A stretch of 33,092 bases of DNA, taken from assembly GCA_032251145.1 (NCBI GenBank), contig JAVVER010000022.1:1-33092 (forward strand), written 5' to 3'. The stretch comes from BRH-c54 sp032251145. GTDB lineage: Bacteria; Bacteroidota; Bacteroidia; Flavobacteriales_E; Vicingaceae. Shown here one piece after another: positions 8,046 through 16,232 of the stretch (the stretch's first letter is position 1; every line of letters begins with the position of its first letter). The notes below the pieces were generated by a model that was given only the letters and a program-made list of their open reading frames with translations, had not been told where the DNA came from and made no database searches. The position numbers and the translations under genes are program-made.

Positions 8046-8477
8046 TTATTTTGATAGTTTTTTTTCTCGTTTAATAATATCGGCAAGGGTGGCAGCCTTT
8101 AATCTTTTTACCGTTTCATTTCGAATTTCCATAGCAATTTGACGAATACCACAAGTAACTTCATCAACACATTCCTCGCAACGCTCGTAATAATCGTAAG
8201 TTACACAAGGGAGCAAGGCAATGGCCCCATCAAACAATCGTGTAACTTTAGCCATGTGAATTTCTTTTGGTGTTCCATTTAGTGAATAACCACCATATTT
8301 TCCTCGAGTGCTTTTTAATATTCGGGCGTTTTTAAGTTCAGATAATATAGATTCTAGAAATTTTAACGGAATATTTTGCTCTAACGAAATTCTACTTACC
8401 GAAATAGGTTGTTCGTTTTCATGTTTAGCAATATAAACAAGTGCGTTAATAGCGTATTTTGTTTTTTTAGAAAGCAT
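8046..8477 (-). CDS. Rrf2 family transcriptional regulator
   Basis: 143 residues. The N-terminus (MLSKKTKYAINALVYIA) and the wing ending STRGKYGGYSL at about residues 56-65 are the classic Rrf2 winged helix-turn-helix. Four cysteines follow at C91, C100, C103 and C109 in the region where IscR-type members bind an iron-sulfur cluster, so redox or Fe-S sensing is plausible; the spacing C-x8-C-x2-C-x5-C differs from the three-Cys IscR set. It lies upstream of the TauE/SafE and oxidoreductase genes in the same direction, with a 163-base gap that holds a separate promoter. It likely controls that cluster and perhaps itself. Confidence 0.9.
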   Translation of the reverse strand: MLSKKTKYAINALVYIAKHENEQPISVSRISLEQNIPLKFLESILSELKNARILKSTRGKYGGYSLNGTPKEIHMAKVTRLFDGAIALLPCVTYDYYERCEECVDEVTCGIRQIAMEIRNETVKRLKAATLADIIKREKKLSK

Positions 8478-8497
8478 AGTTATAGCTATATGAAGTG

Positions 8498-8505
8498 CAA
8501 AAGTA
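8498..8505 (-). promoter_or_regulatory. -7 box (TACTTTTG) for the Rrf2 regulator gene
   Basis: On the minus strand TACTTTTG matches TAnnTTTG and ends 20 bases before the ATG at 8477. An ATAGCTAT palindrome lies between the box and the start codon and might be part of an operator. The CTACCAAATTAGTGG-type dyad seen before the exporter gene is not present here. Confidence 0.45.
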
Positions 8506-8655
8506 ACTAAAAACTATCTTTTTAAATAGCACTTACCTTATTTACACTTATTTGATTATTAATTTATTAAAAAACCTTTTTACAAATTTTAACAAAAAGC
8601 CATTCATTTATACTAAAATTTATCAAAAATAAACTCCCTAGCATTTAATTTTAGG

Positions 8656-8663
8656 TACATTTG
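8656..8663 (+). promoter_or_regulatory. -7 box (TACATTTG) for glutamate dehydrogenase
   Basis: TACATTTG fits the Bacteroidota -7 consensus and lies 46 bases before the gdhA ATG, giving an AT-rich leader of about 40 bases. No convincing -33 element was found. The rest of the 8506-8709 spacer is AT-rich with no gene or strong hairpin. Confidence 0.45.
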
Positions 8664-8709
8664 CTTTTAATTTTTTATTAAATAATTATAAATTAAAAAC
8701 TTTTTTATC

Positions 8710-10065
8710 ATGTCAAACATGTCAAAACACGAGGCTGAAGTTAAGGCTTTCATGGATCGCATTAGAAGTAAATATGCCCATGAAACAGAATTTATTCAGG
8801 CGGTAGAGGAAATTGCAGAAACCATTATTCCTTTCGTTGCCAATCATCCAAAATATGTTAAGGCAAAAATCTTAGACAGAATGGTGGAGCCTGAAAGAAC
8901 TATCATTTTCAGAGTTCCATGGATTGATGATAAAGGAGAAGTACAAATTAATACTGGATACAGAGTAGAATTCAACTCTGCTATAGGTCCTTATAAAGGT
9001 GGTTTACGTTTTCATCCATCAGTAAACTTATCTATTCTTAAATTTTTAGGTTTTGAACAAACGTTTAAAAATGCATTAACTACGCTTCCTATGGGAGGTG
9101 GTAAAGGTGGTTCGGATTTCGATCCAAGAGGAAAATCAGACAATGAAGTAATGCGTTTTTGCCAATCTTTCATGTCGGAATTATTCCGTCATATTGGTCC
9201 AAATACAGATGTTCCTGCTGGGGATATAGGTGTTGGTGCTAGAGAAATAGGTTACATGTTTGGACAATACAAACGATTAAGAAACGAATTTACTGGTGTT
9301 TTAACAGGTAAAAGCTTTAACTGGGGAGGTTCAAGACTTCGTCCTGAAGCTACTGGTTTTGGAGCAGTATATTTTTTACAATCTATGTTAGCTTCTAAAG
9401 GAATGGACATTAAAGGCAAAACCATTGCGGTTTCAGGTTTTGGTAACGTTGCGTGGGGAGTTACTAAAAAAGCTGCCGAATTAGGTGCTAAAGTAGTTAC
9501 TCTTTCTGGTCCTGATGGCTATATTTATGACCCAGAAGGCGTTTCCGGTGAAAAAATAGAATACATGTTAGAATTAAGAGCAAGTAACAATGATGTTATT
9601 GAACCTTATGCTAAAAAATATGGCGTTAAATTCTTCCCAAACAAACACCCATGGGAACAAAAAGTAGATATTGCTATGCCTTGTGCTACGCAAAACGAAT
9701 TAAAAGCAGATGGAGCAGAAGCACTTATTAAAAATGGTGTGATTTGTATTGTTGAAGTAGCTAATATGCCAACAACTCCCGAAGCATTTAAAATCATCCA
9801 AAAAAGCAAAATTTTATTCTCGCCAGGAAAAGCCTCTAATGCTGGTGGTGTAGCAACCTCTGGATTAGAAATGAGCCAAAATGCTATTCACTCAGCTTGG
9901 TCCGCCAAAAAAGTTGATCAACGTTTAAAAAGCATTATGGAAAGCATCCATAGAGAGTGTGTAAAGTATGGAAAAGAAGGCGATTATGTAGATTACTTTA
10001 AAGGAGCAAACATTGCAGGTTTTGTAAAAGTTGCTGACGCCATGATAGACCAAGGTGTAGTTTAA
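8710..10065 (+). CDS. gdhA: NADP-type glutamate dehydrogenase
   Basis: 451 residues, close to the 447 of the hexameric E. coli enzyme. It catalyses reversible reductive amination of 2-oxoglutarate to glutamate in the cytoplasm. Key residues are K96 in GPYKGGLRFHP, K132 in PMGGGKGGSDFDP and the catalytic D172 in VPAGDIGVG. The nucleotide-binding fold shows VSGFGNVAWG at about residues 241-250. The co-factor is assigned NADP(H) because the length and motifs match the biosynthetic hexameric class. The ATG at 8710 is followed by another at codon 4, and either could be used. It is monocistronic, with its own -7 box and a terminator 27 bases after the stop. Confidence 0.95.
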   Translation: MSNMSKHEAEVKAFMDRIRSKYAHETEFIQAVEEIAETIIPFVANHPKYVKAKILDRMVEPERTIIFRVPWIDDKGEVQINTGYRVEFNSAIGPYKGGLRFHPSVNLSILKFLGFEQTFKNALTTLPMGGGKGGSDFDPRGKSDNEVMRFCQSFMSELFRHIGPNTDVPAGDIGVGAREIGYMFGQYKRLRNEFTGVLTGKSFNWGGSRLRPEATGFGAVYFLQSMLASKGMDIKGKTIAVSGFGNVAWGVTKKAAELGAKVVTLSGPDGYIYDPEGVSGEKIEYMLELRASNNDVIEPYAKKYGVKFFPNKHPWEQKVDIAMPCATQNELKADGAEALIKNGVICIVEVANMPTTPEAFKIIQKSKILFSPGKASNAGGVATSGLEMSQNAIHSAWSAKKVDQRLKSIMESIHRECVKYGKEGDYVDYFKGANIAGFVKVADAMIDQGVV

Positions 10066-10092
10066 TCTTTGAATCCTATTCTTACAAAAAAT

Positions 10093-10126
10093 AAGAGGCT
10101 GTTCCAATTTAGGTTCGGCCTCTTTT
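10093..10126 (+). terminator. Rho-independent terminator after gdhA
   Basis: AAGAGGCTG pairs with CGGCCTCTT (9 bp with one G-U pair) around a loop of about 16 bases, followed by TTCTATTT. The position, 27 bases after the gdhA stop, and the trailing T-rich stretch fit an intrinsic terminator. Confidence 0.7.
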
Positions 10127-10179
10127 CTATTTATAAAATTAATTCTATTATTTTTGAATTTCTTTTTAAAAGTTGAGAT

Positions 10180-10206
10180 AAAATACACTCAAAAAGAGTG
10201 TGTTTT
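10180..10206. terminator. Second terminator-like hairpin between gdhA and the amidohydrolase gene
   Basis: AAAATACACTC and GAGTGTGTTTT form an 11-base arm pair with one mismatch around AAAAA. The A-run on one side and T-run on the other make it possibly bidirectional. It could back up the gdhA terminator. Confidence 0.45.
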
Positions 10207-10264
10207 AAAAGAGATAACAGTTGGTTATCGAATTAACCACTAAATAAATGAAAAAATTATAACA

Positions 10265-10336
10265 ACTCTCCCCCCTTGCCCCCTCTCTTTAAAGAGAGGG
10301 GGAGAAGTTATCGGCAGATAACTAGGGGGTGAGTCG
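10265..10336 (+). repeat. Multi-stem palindromic element before the amidohydrolase gene
   Basis: Three nested pairings fit together: outer arms ACTCTCCCCCC (from 10265) and AGGGGGTGAGT (10324-10334), a perfect 24-base palindrome of the CCCCCTCTC-TTTAAA-GAGAGGGGG type at 10279-10302, and a perfect hairpin AGTTATC-GGCA-GATAACT at 10306-10323. The result would be a three-way junction. Its GC-rich, palindromic make-up in AT-rich DNA marks it as a dispersed element rather than local leader sequence. It ends 24 bases before the ATG at 10360, so it probably lies in the 5' leader. Confidence 0.65.
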
Positions 10337-10359
10337 GAAAAAACAAGATATATAAACAC

Positions 10360-13300
10360 ATGAAAAAAATTTTAACCCTTTTATTAGTAGCTTTTCAAAG
10401 CATAGCTTTTGCTCAAGAAACCTTTATTGTAAACGGAACACACCACAACGTCAATAATTATTATGCCTTTACTAATGCTACCATCTATCAAGATTATCAA
10501 ACCATAATAGAAAATGGCACTTTATTAATTTATGATGGAAAAGTTGTTGAAATTGGTGAAAGCAAAAAAGTTAAACTACCTAAAAATACCGTTGTTTATG
10601 ATTTGAAAGGAAAATTCATCTACCCTTCTTTTATTGATTTATCCAGCAATTATGGGATGCCCGAAATTAAAAAAGACAGCAAACCGAATTATGGCCCTCA
10701 GATGGAAACCAATAACCAAGGGGCATTTAATTGGAATCAAGCCATAAAACCAGAAGTGGAAGCAAGCAAATTATTTACTCCCATAAAAAAACAAGCTGAA
10801 GAATACAGGAAAATTGGTTTTGGTAGTGTTTTAACGCATCAACAAGATGGAATTATTAGAGGAGCTTCTGCTTTGGTTGCTCTTGGCGATGAAAAAGCTC
10901 AACTTATGCTTATTAACGAAAAAGTGGCTGGGCATCTTTCTTTTGATAAAGGCTCATCCACACAAGATTATCCAGGTTCATTAATGGGGGCGATAGCTTT
11001 AATTCGTCAAACCTATTATGATGTAGATTGGATGTATAACAACAATCATTTCAAGGAAAACAACCTTTCATTAAAAGCTATTTTAGATAATTGGGAATTG
11101 CCTCAAATTTTTGAAGTGAAAGATAAATTAGACATTCTTAGAGCTGATAAAATAGGCGATGAATTTAATACACAATACATTTTTGTTGGAAATGGAGATG
11201 AATACCAACGTCTGAAAGAAATAAAAGCTACCGAAGGAAAATTTATTGTTCCTATTAATTTTCCTGAACCATTTGATGTGGAAGATCCTTATGAAGCATT
11301 GAAAGTAGCTTATTCATCTGTAAAACATTGGGAATTGGCTCCTTACAATTTAAAACTATTAGCCGACAGTGCCATAGATTTTACCATTACTTCAGATGGA
11401 TTAAAAGATAAAAAAGAATTTTTACCCAACCTAAGACAAGCAGTAAAATACGGACTAACAGAAACAAATGCACTAAAAGCACTTACTTTTAATCCTGCTC
11501 AATTTATTGGAGCATACAATAATATAGGAAGTTTAGAAAAAAACAAATTGGCGAATTTCATAATCACCTCAGAAAATGTTTTTGAAGAAAAAGCCATTAT
11601 CCATGAAAATTGGGTAAAAGGCAAACAACACATTATTAAAGATTATAATGCTTTTGATATTAGAGGAAAGTATGATGTTAATGTTAGCGGAAAATTTTAT
11701 GAACTAAAAGTAAACGGTACAGAAGATAAACCACAAGGCACCATTTACATTGTTAATGGAAAAGACACTGTAAAGCAAAAAACAACCATTACCCTTAAAG
11801 GAACTTTAATTAACCTGAGCTTTAACATTGCTGATTCTGCTGCCGAACCTGCTTATTTAAGATTATCGGGAGCTATTAACTATAACAATGTAATTTGGGA
11901 TGGAAACGGACAATTACCTAACGGAGATTGGGTAAAATGGTCGGCAATTAGAAAAAAAGATGATAAAAAAGACGACAAAAAAGCGAATGATAATAATGAT
12001 AGCTTAGTTGTTCCAACCATTAAATATCCATTAATGGTTTACGGACAAGATTCTTTACCAGTAGCTAAAACAATGCTTATTAAAAACGCTACCGTTTGGA
12101 CTAATGAAGCAGAAGGGATTCTAAAAAATACAGATGTGTTAATTAAAGACGGTAAAATTGCAGCTATTGGGAAAGATTTGGTGGTAGAAGAAGGTGTAGA
12201 GGTGATAGACGGAACTAATAAACATTTAACAGCAGGAATTATTGATGAACATTCTCATATTGCTATTAGCAGAGGAGTAAACGAATGTACACAAGCCGTA
12301 ACTGCCGAAGTTAGTATAGCTGATGTAGTAAATTCTGATGATATTAATATTTATCGTCAGTTAGCCGGAGGGGTTGTTGCTGCTCAATTGCTTCATGGTT
12401 CATGTAATCCTATTGGTGGTCAATCTGCATTGATAAAACTAAAATGGGGGTATTCTCCGGAAGAAATGAAAATTGATACCAAAGATGGTTTTATCAAATT
12501 TGCTTTAGGTGAAAATGTAAAACAATCTAACTGGGGAGCTTTTAATACTATTCGTTTCCCGCAAACACGTATGGGTGTTGAGCAAGTATATTACGATGCT
12601 TTTACCCGAGCTAAAGAATATCAAGCAAAATGGGATGTTTTCGCCAAACTTAGTCCAAAAGAAAAAGAGAAAGCCGAAGCTCCAAGAATAGATTTAGAGT
12701 TAGAAACACTAAATGAAATTCTTAATAAAGAACGTTTTATTTCTTGCCACTCTTATGTTCAATCTGAAATTAATATGTTAATGCATGTTGGAGACTCTAT
12801 GGGGTTTACGGTAAACACCTTTACTCATATTTTAGAAGGTTATAAAGTAGCTGATAAAATGAAAAATCATGGAGCAGCAGGTTCTACCTTCTCAGATTGG
12901 TGGGCTTATAAATACGAAGTAAATGATGCTATTCCATACAATGGAGCAATTATGCATCATGAGGGCGTTTTAACTGCCTTTAACTCTGATGATGCTGAAA
13001 TGGGAAGAAGATTAAATCAAGAAGCTGCTAAAGCAGTTAAATATGGTGGAGTTTCTGAAGAAGAAGCCCTTAAATTTGTAACCTTAAACCCTGCAAAAAT
13101 GCTCCATTTAGATGACAGAATGGGAAGTATAAAAATTGGTAAAGATGCTTGTATAGTACTTTGGAACGACCATCCTTTATCAATATATGCAACAGTTAGT
13201 AAAACCATTATTGATGGAGCAATTTATTTTAATAGTGAATGGGATAAAGTGCTAGCTCAAAAAAATAAAGAAGAAAAAGCAGCTATCATCAATAAAATGA

Positions 13301-13386
13301 TTGCTGAAAAGAAAAACGGTAAAAAAACTCAACCAGCTAAAAATAAAAAACCAACGCTTTATCATTGTGATACTGTAGGGGAATAA
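10360..13386 (+). CDS. Exported double amidohydrolase-family protein
   Basis: 1008 residues with a signal peptide (MKKILTLLLVAFQSIAFAQ). Two amidohydrolase (imidazolonepropionase-like) units are joined by a beta-rich linker and a charged KKDDKKDDKK stretch at about residue 530-545. In the first unit the metal motif is lost: the expected DxHxH reads D93-L-S95-S-N97. The second unit keeps H631-S-H633, and H797, H823 and D877 are candidates for the remaining ligands. Thus one active and one degenerate unit are expected. The substrate is unknown; the family acts on cyclic amides, ureas and dipeptides. A smaller homologue follows after 51 bases, and the two probably form an operon and perhaps a complex in the periplasm. 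Confidence 0.85.
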   Translation: MKKILTLLLVAFQSIAFAQETFIVNGTHHNVNNYYAFTNATIYQDYQTIIENGTLLIYDGKVVEIGESKKVKLPKNTVVYDLKGKFIYPSFIDLSSNYGMPEIKKDSKPNYGPQMETNNQGAFNWNQAIKPEVEASKLFTPIKKQAEEYRKIGFGSVLTHQQDGIIRGASALVALGDEKAQLMLINEKVAGHLSFDKGSSTQDYPGSLMGAIALIRQTYYDVDWMYNNNHFKENNLSLKAILDNWELPQIFEVKDKLDILRADKIGDEFNTQYIFVGNGDEYQRLKEIKATEGKFIVPINFPEPFDVEDPYEALKVAYSSVKHWELAPYNLKLLADSAIDFTITSDGLKDKKEFLPNLRQAVKYGLTETNALKALTFNPAQFIGAYNNIGSLEKNKLANFIITSENVFEEKAIIHENWVKGKQHIIKDYNAFDIRGKYDVNVSGKFYELKVNGTEDKPQGTIYIVNGKDTVKQKTTITLKGTLINLSFNIADSAAEPAYLRLSGAINYNNVIWDGNGQLPNGDWVKWSAIRKKDDKKDDKKANDNNDSLVVPTIKYPLMVYGQDSLPVAKTMLIKNATVWTNEAEGILKNTDVLIKDGKIAAIGKDLVVEEGVEVIDGTNKHLTAGIIDEHSHIAISRGVNECTQAVTAEVSIADVVNSDDINIYRQLAGGVVAAQLLHGSCNPIGGQSALIKLKWGYSPEEMKIDTKDGFIKFALGENVKQSNWGAFNTIRFPQTRMGVEQVYYDAFTRAKEYQAKWDVFAKLSPKEKEKAEAPRIDLELETLNEILNKERFISCHSYVQSEINMLMHVGDSMGFTVNTFTHILEGYKVADKMKNHGAAGSTFSDWWAYKYEVNDAIPYNGAIMHHEGVLTAFNSDDAEMGRRLNQEAAKAVKYGGVSEEEALKFVTLNPAKMLHLDDRMGSIKIGKDACIVLWNDHPLSIYATVSKTIIDGAIYFNSEWDKVLAQKNKEEKAAIINKMIAEKKNGKKTQPAKNKKPTLYHCDTVGE

Positions 13387-13437
13387 ATTGGAAATTAGAG
13401 ATTAGAAATTTTACTATTACTCGACAAACTAAAAAAT

Positions 13438-14733
13438 ATGAAAACAAAAATCATCATCCTATTAACAATATACTTTCAACTTTGTGCTATTAATTTATTT
13501 GCTCAAGTTCCTAGTCCTGCAGCTCAACAAAAAGGAGCTGTTTTATTACAAAACGGTACAGCTCATTTAGGTAATGGAGAAGTTATAGAGAATGCTGTAA
13601 TTGGTTTCGAAAACGGAAAAATTACACTTGTTGCTGAAGCCAGGGTGGTAAAGATAGACCCTTCTGCTTACGATACTATTATTAATATTGAAGGAAAACA
13701 TGTTTATCCTGGGGTTATTGCCCCAAACACAACTTTAGGTATAACCGAAATTGATGCTGTAAGAGCTACTAGAGATTACGCTGAAACAGGAGTATTAAAC
13801 CCTCATGTTCGTTCTATTATTGCTTATAATACAGAATCTAATATTACTACAACTGTTCGTTTTAACGGAGTTTTAATGGGTCAAATTACGCCAAGAGGAG
13901 GGTTAATTTCAGGAACATCTTCTATCGTACAGTTTGATGCTTGGAACTGGGAAGATGCCATTTACAAAGAGGATGATGGCGTTCATATTAATTGGCCCAA
14001 CATATACCATCGTTGGGGAGGAAAAGAAAACAAAGAATATGATAACACTAAAAAAGAATTACACGATTTTTTTGAAAATGCTAAAACCTATTGTAAAGTA
14101 AAAAATCATAAAGAAATAAACATTCGTTTTGAAAGTGTTAGAGGCTTATTTGATGGTACAAAAAGAGTTTACATTCATACCAATTACATTAAAGAAATTA
14201 CCGAAGCCATCACTTTTGTAAAAAAATACGAACTTAAAAATGTAACATTAGTAGGCGCTTATGATGCATGGATGGTAGCGGAATTATTGAAAGAAAATAA
14301 TATTTCTGTAATTCTAAAAAGAGTACATTCCTTACCCGAAAGACAAGAAGATGATGTTTATTTGCCTTACAAAATGCCTAAAATATTATTTGATGCAGGC
14401 GTGTTATTTTGTTTGGAAAATGCCGGAGATATGGAAGCTATGAACACTAGAAACTTGCCATTTTATGCAGGAACTGCTGCTGCTTACGGATTAACAAAAG
14501 AACAAGCATTACAAGCCATTACACTAAATACTGCCAAAATTTTAGGTATAGACCAAACTTGTGGCAGTCTAGAAATTGGTAAAGATGCTACACTTTTTGT
14601 TTCTACAGGCGATGCCTTAGACATGAAAACCAACAATGTGGAATTAGCTTTTATACAAGGTAGAAAAATTGACTTAAGTAGTCGCCAACAAAATCTTTAC
14701 GAAAAGTATAGCAAGAAATACAAGCAACAATAG
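13438..14733 (+). CDS. Exported amidohydrolase-fold protein lacking the HxH motif
   Basis: 431 residues with a signal peptide (MKTKIIILLTIYFQLCAINLFAQ). The C-terminal ITLNTAKILGIDQTCGSLEIGKDATL is the typical amidohydrolase composite-domain return strand. Where active enzymes have PGxIDxHxH this protein reads PGVIAPNTTLG (residues 91-101), so the Asp and both His ligands are gone. It resembles the degenerate first half of the upstream protein. It may be a non-catalytic partner or scaffold. The methyltransferase start codon directly abuts its stop. Confidence 0.8.
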   Translation: MKTKIIILLTIYFQLCAINLFAQVPSPAAQQKGAVLLQNGTAHLGNGEVIENAVIGFENGKITLVAEARVVKIDPSAYDTIINIEGKHVYPGVIAPNTTLGITEIDAVRATRDYAETGVLNPHVRSIIAYNTESNITTTVRFNGVLMGQITPRGGLISGTSSIVQFDAWNWEDAIYKEDDGVHINWPNIYHRWGGKENKEYDNTKKELHDFFENAKTYCKVKNHKEINIRFESVRGLFDGTKRVYIHTNYIKEITEAITFVKKYELKNVTLVGAYDAWMVAELLKENNISVILKRVHSLPERQEDDVYLPYKMPKILFDAGVLFCLENAGDMEAMNTRNLPFYAGTAAAYGLTKEQALQAITLNTAKILGIDQTCGSLEIGKDATLFVSTGDALDMKTNNVELAFIQGRKIDLSSRQQNLYEKYSKKYKQQ

Positions 14734-15519
14734 ATGGACATTTGCGAAGCAGCCTCATTTGAAAGAGAAAAAATACACAGACACCCATGGGAATTGGCAA
14801 GAATTGAAGTAGTTAAAAACTTTTTAACGCCTATTATTGCTCAAAAACCAGCTACCACCATACTCGACTTGGGTTGTGGAGATGTGTTTGTTGCTCAGCA
14901 ACTGTCTTACCAATATCCTAAAGCTACCTTTCATTGTGTGGACATTGCTTTTACTCCAGAAATCATTTCCACTATTTCTGAACCAGTAAAAAACTTACCT
15001 ATTTCACTTTATTCATCAACTCAAGAGCTTAATAAGTCTATTTCACATAAAGTAGATGTGGTGTTACTGTTGGATGTTATTGAACACATTGAAGATGAAA
15101 TTACTTTTTTAAAACAGCTTAACCAATCGGGATTGATTGACGGTAACACCAAAATTATTATTACTGTTCCAGCATACCAACAACTATTTAGTAACCACGA
15201 TGTTTATTTAAAACATTTTAGAAGATACAACATTGCTTTACTGAACAATCATCTTCAACAAGCAGGTTTTGAAAGTAAGAAAACAGGATATTTCTTTATT
15301 TCGTTGTTGTTTTTAAGAATCATTCAAAAACTCCTTCAGGGTAATAAAACAGTTGATGCCGAAAAAGGCATTGGAGCATACCAATCAAAAGGATGGATAG
15401 ATACCTTAATGATAAGAACCTTATATTTAGATTTTTTAATCGGTAAATTTTTTAGAGCTTTAGGAATTAAACTGCCAGGATTATCTTGTTTTTCAATATG
15501 TCAGCAACAGCCATTATAA
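14734..15519 (+). CDS. Class I SAM-dependent methyltransferase
   Basis: 261 residues. Motif I ILDLGCGD is at 43-50, an acidic residue at the end of strand 2 in HCVDIAF (about 67-73), and VVLLLDVIEHIED gives motif II/post-motif. The C-terminal half (HDVYLKHFRRYN, then hydrophobic FFISLLFLRIIQKLL) resembles methyltransferases found in surface-polysaccharide and lipid loci. It starts directly at the stop of the amidohydrolase gene and its 3' end overlaps the following glycosyltransferase gene by 22 bases, so all are likely co-translated. The acceptor is unknown; a sugar or polyprenyl-linked intermediate is an inference from the neighbours. Confidence 0.82.
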   Translation: MDICEAASFEREKIHRHPWELARIEVVKNFLTPIIAQKPATTILDLGCGDVFVAQQLSYQYPKATFHCVDIAFTPEIISTISEPVKNLPISLYSSTQELNKSISHKVDVVLLLDVIEHIEDEITFLKQLNQSGLIDGNTKIIITVPAYQQLFSNHDVYLKHFRRYNIALLNNHLQQAGFESKKTGYFFISLLFLRIIQKLLQGNKTVDAEKGIGAYQSKGWIDTLMIRTLYLDFLIGKFFRALGIKLPGLSCFSICQQQPL

Positions 15520-16232
15520 TACCCTGCTACAACGAAGGCAAAAGGCTAAACCAATCGGCTTTTTTGTCTTTTTTAGCCAATAACAAAAGCTACCATTTGT
15601 TTTTAGTAGATGATGGTAGTACAGACAATACATTTAAAGTACTGACTGAACTTAAAACCCAAAATCCAACTCAAATAAACATTTTAAAAAACGATAATAA
15701 TTTAGGAAAGGGAGAAACCGTAAGAAAAGGAATGATAGCAGCTTACAATGCCCAAAAATTTGGTCAAATAGGGTTTTTAGATGCGGATTTGTCAACACCT
15801 TTAACAGAGTTTGTGGTTTTAACCGACTTTCTTACTCAACATAACAAAAAAGCAGTTTTTGGTTCCCGATTAAAAAGAGTTGGAGCAGCAATTGAGCGTT
15901 CTCCAATTAGGCATTTGGTCGGACGGTTTTTTGCCACATTAATTGGTTGGACTATAAAAATTCCTTTTTACGATACCCAATGTGGAGCCAAAGTTTTTAG
16001 TAGTGATGTTATTCCTAACATTACTTCCGCTCCTTTTGTATCTCGTTGGTTGTTTGATGTAGAAATTATTTTACGACTAAAACAACTTTTAGGAAAAGAA
16101 GTTGTTAGACTACTTTATGAATATCCAATAAATACTTGGAATGAAGTTGAAGGCTCAAAAATTACTTGGAAAGATAGTTTAAAAATTCCGTTAGAGTTAT
16201 TGAGGATAAAAATTGCTTCTAGAAGAAGCTAA
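15498..16232 (+). CDS. GT2 glycosyltransferase, dolichyl-phosphate glucosyltransferase-like
   Basis: 244 residues from the ATG at 15498; an in-frame TTG four codons earlier is not needed. GT-A elements are IIIPCYNEGKRLN, VDDGSTDN at 37-44 and D95-A-D97 in FLDADLSTP. The RSPIRHLVGR and YDTQCGAKVF stretches are characteristic of the Alg5-like clade that makes polyprenyl-phosphate glucose. No transmembrane anchor is evident. It overlaps the methyltransferase gene by 22 bases and the convergent membrane-protein gene by 14. It would supply a lipid-linked sugar donor for the GT-C-like membrane proteins encoded next door; that link is inferred. Confidence 0.85.
   Translation: MSATAIIIPCYNEGKRLNQSAFLSFLANNKSYHLFLVDDGSTDNTFKVLTELKTQNPTQINILKNDNNLGKGETVRKGMIAAYNAQKFGQIGFLDADLSTPLTEFVVLTDFLTQHNKKAVFGSRLKRVGAAIERSPIRHLVGRFFATLIGWTIKIPFYDTQCGAKVFSSDVIPNITSAPFVSRWLFDVEIILRLKQLLGKEVVRLLYEYPINTWNEVEGSKITWKDSLKIPLELLRIKIASRRS

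Noticed and set aside
8506..8709. Possible riboswitch or small RNA before gdhA
   Set aside because: Only a weak CCTA/TAGG pairing is seen in very AT-rich DNA; nothing resembles a known class.
15486..15497. TTG start for the Alg5-like glycosyltransferase
   Set aside because: The ATG four codons later leads straight into the conserved IIIPCYNEG strand, so the extra residues are not needed.
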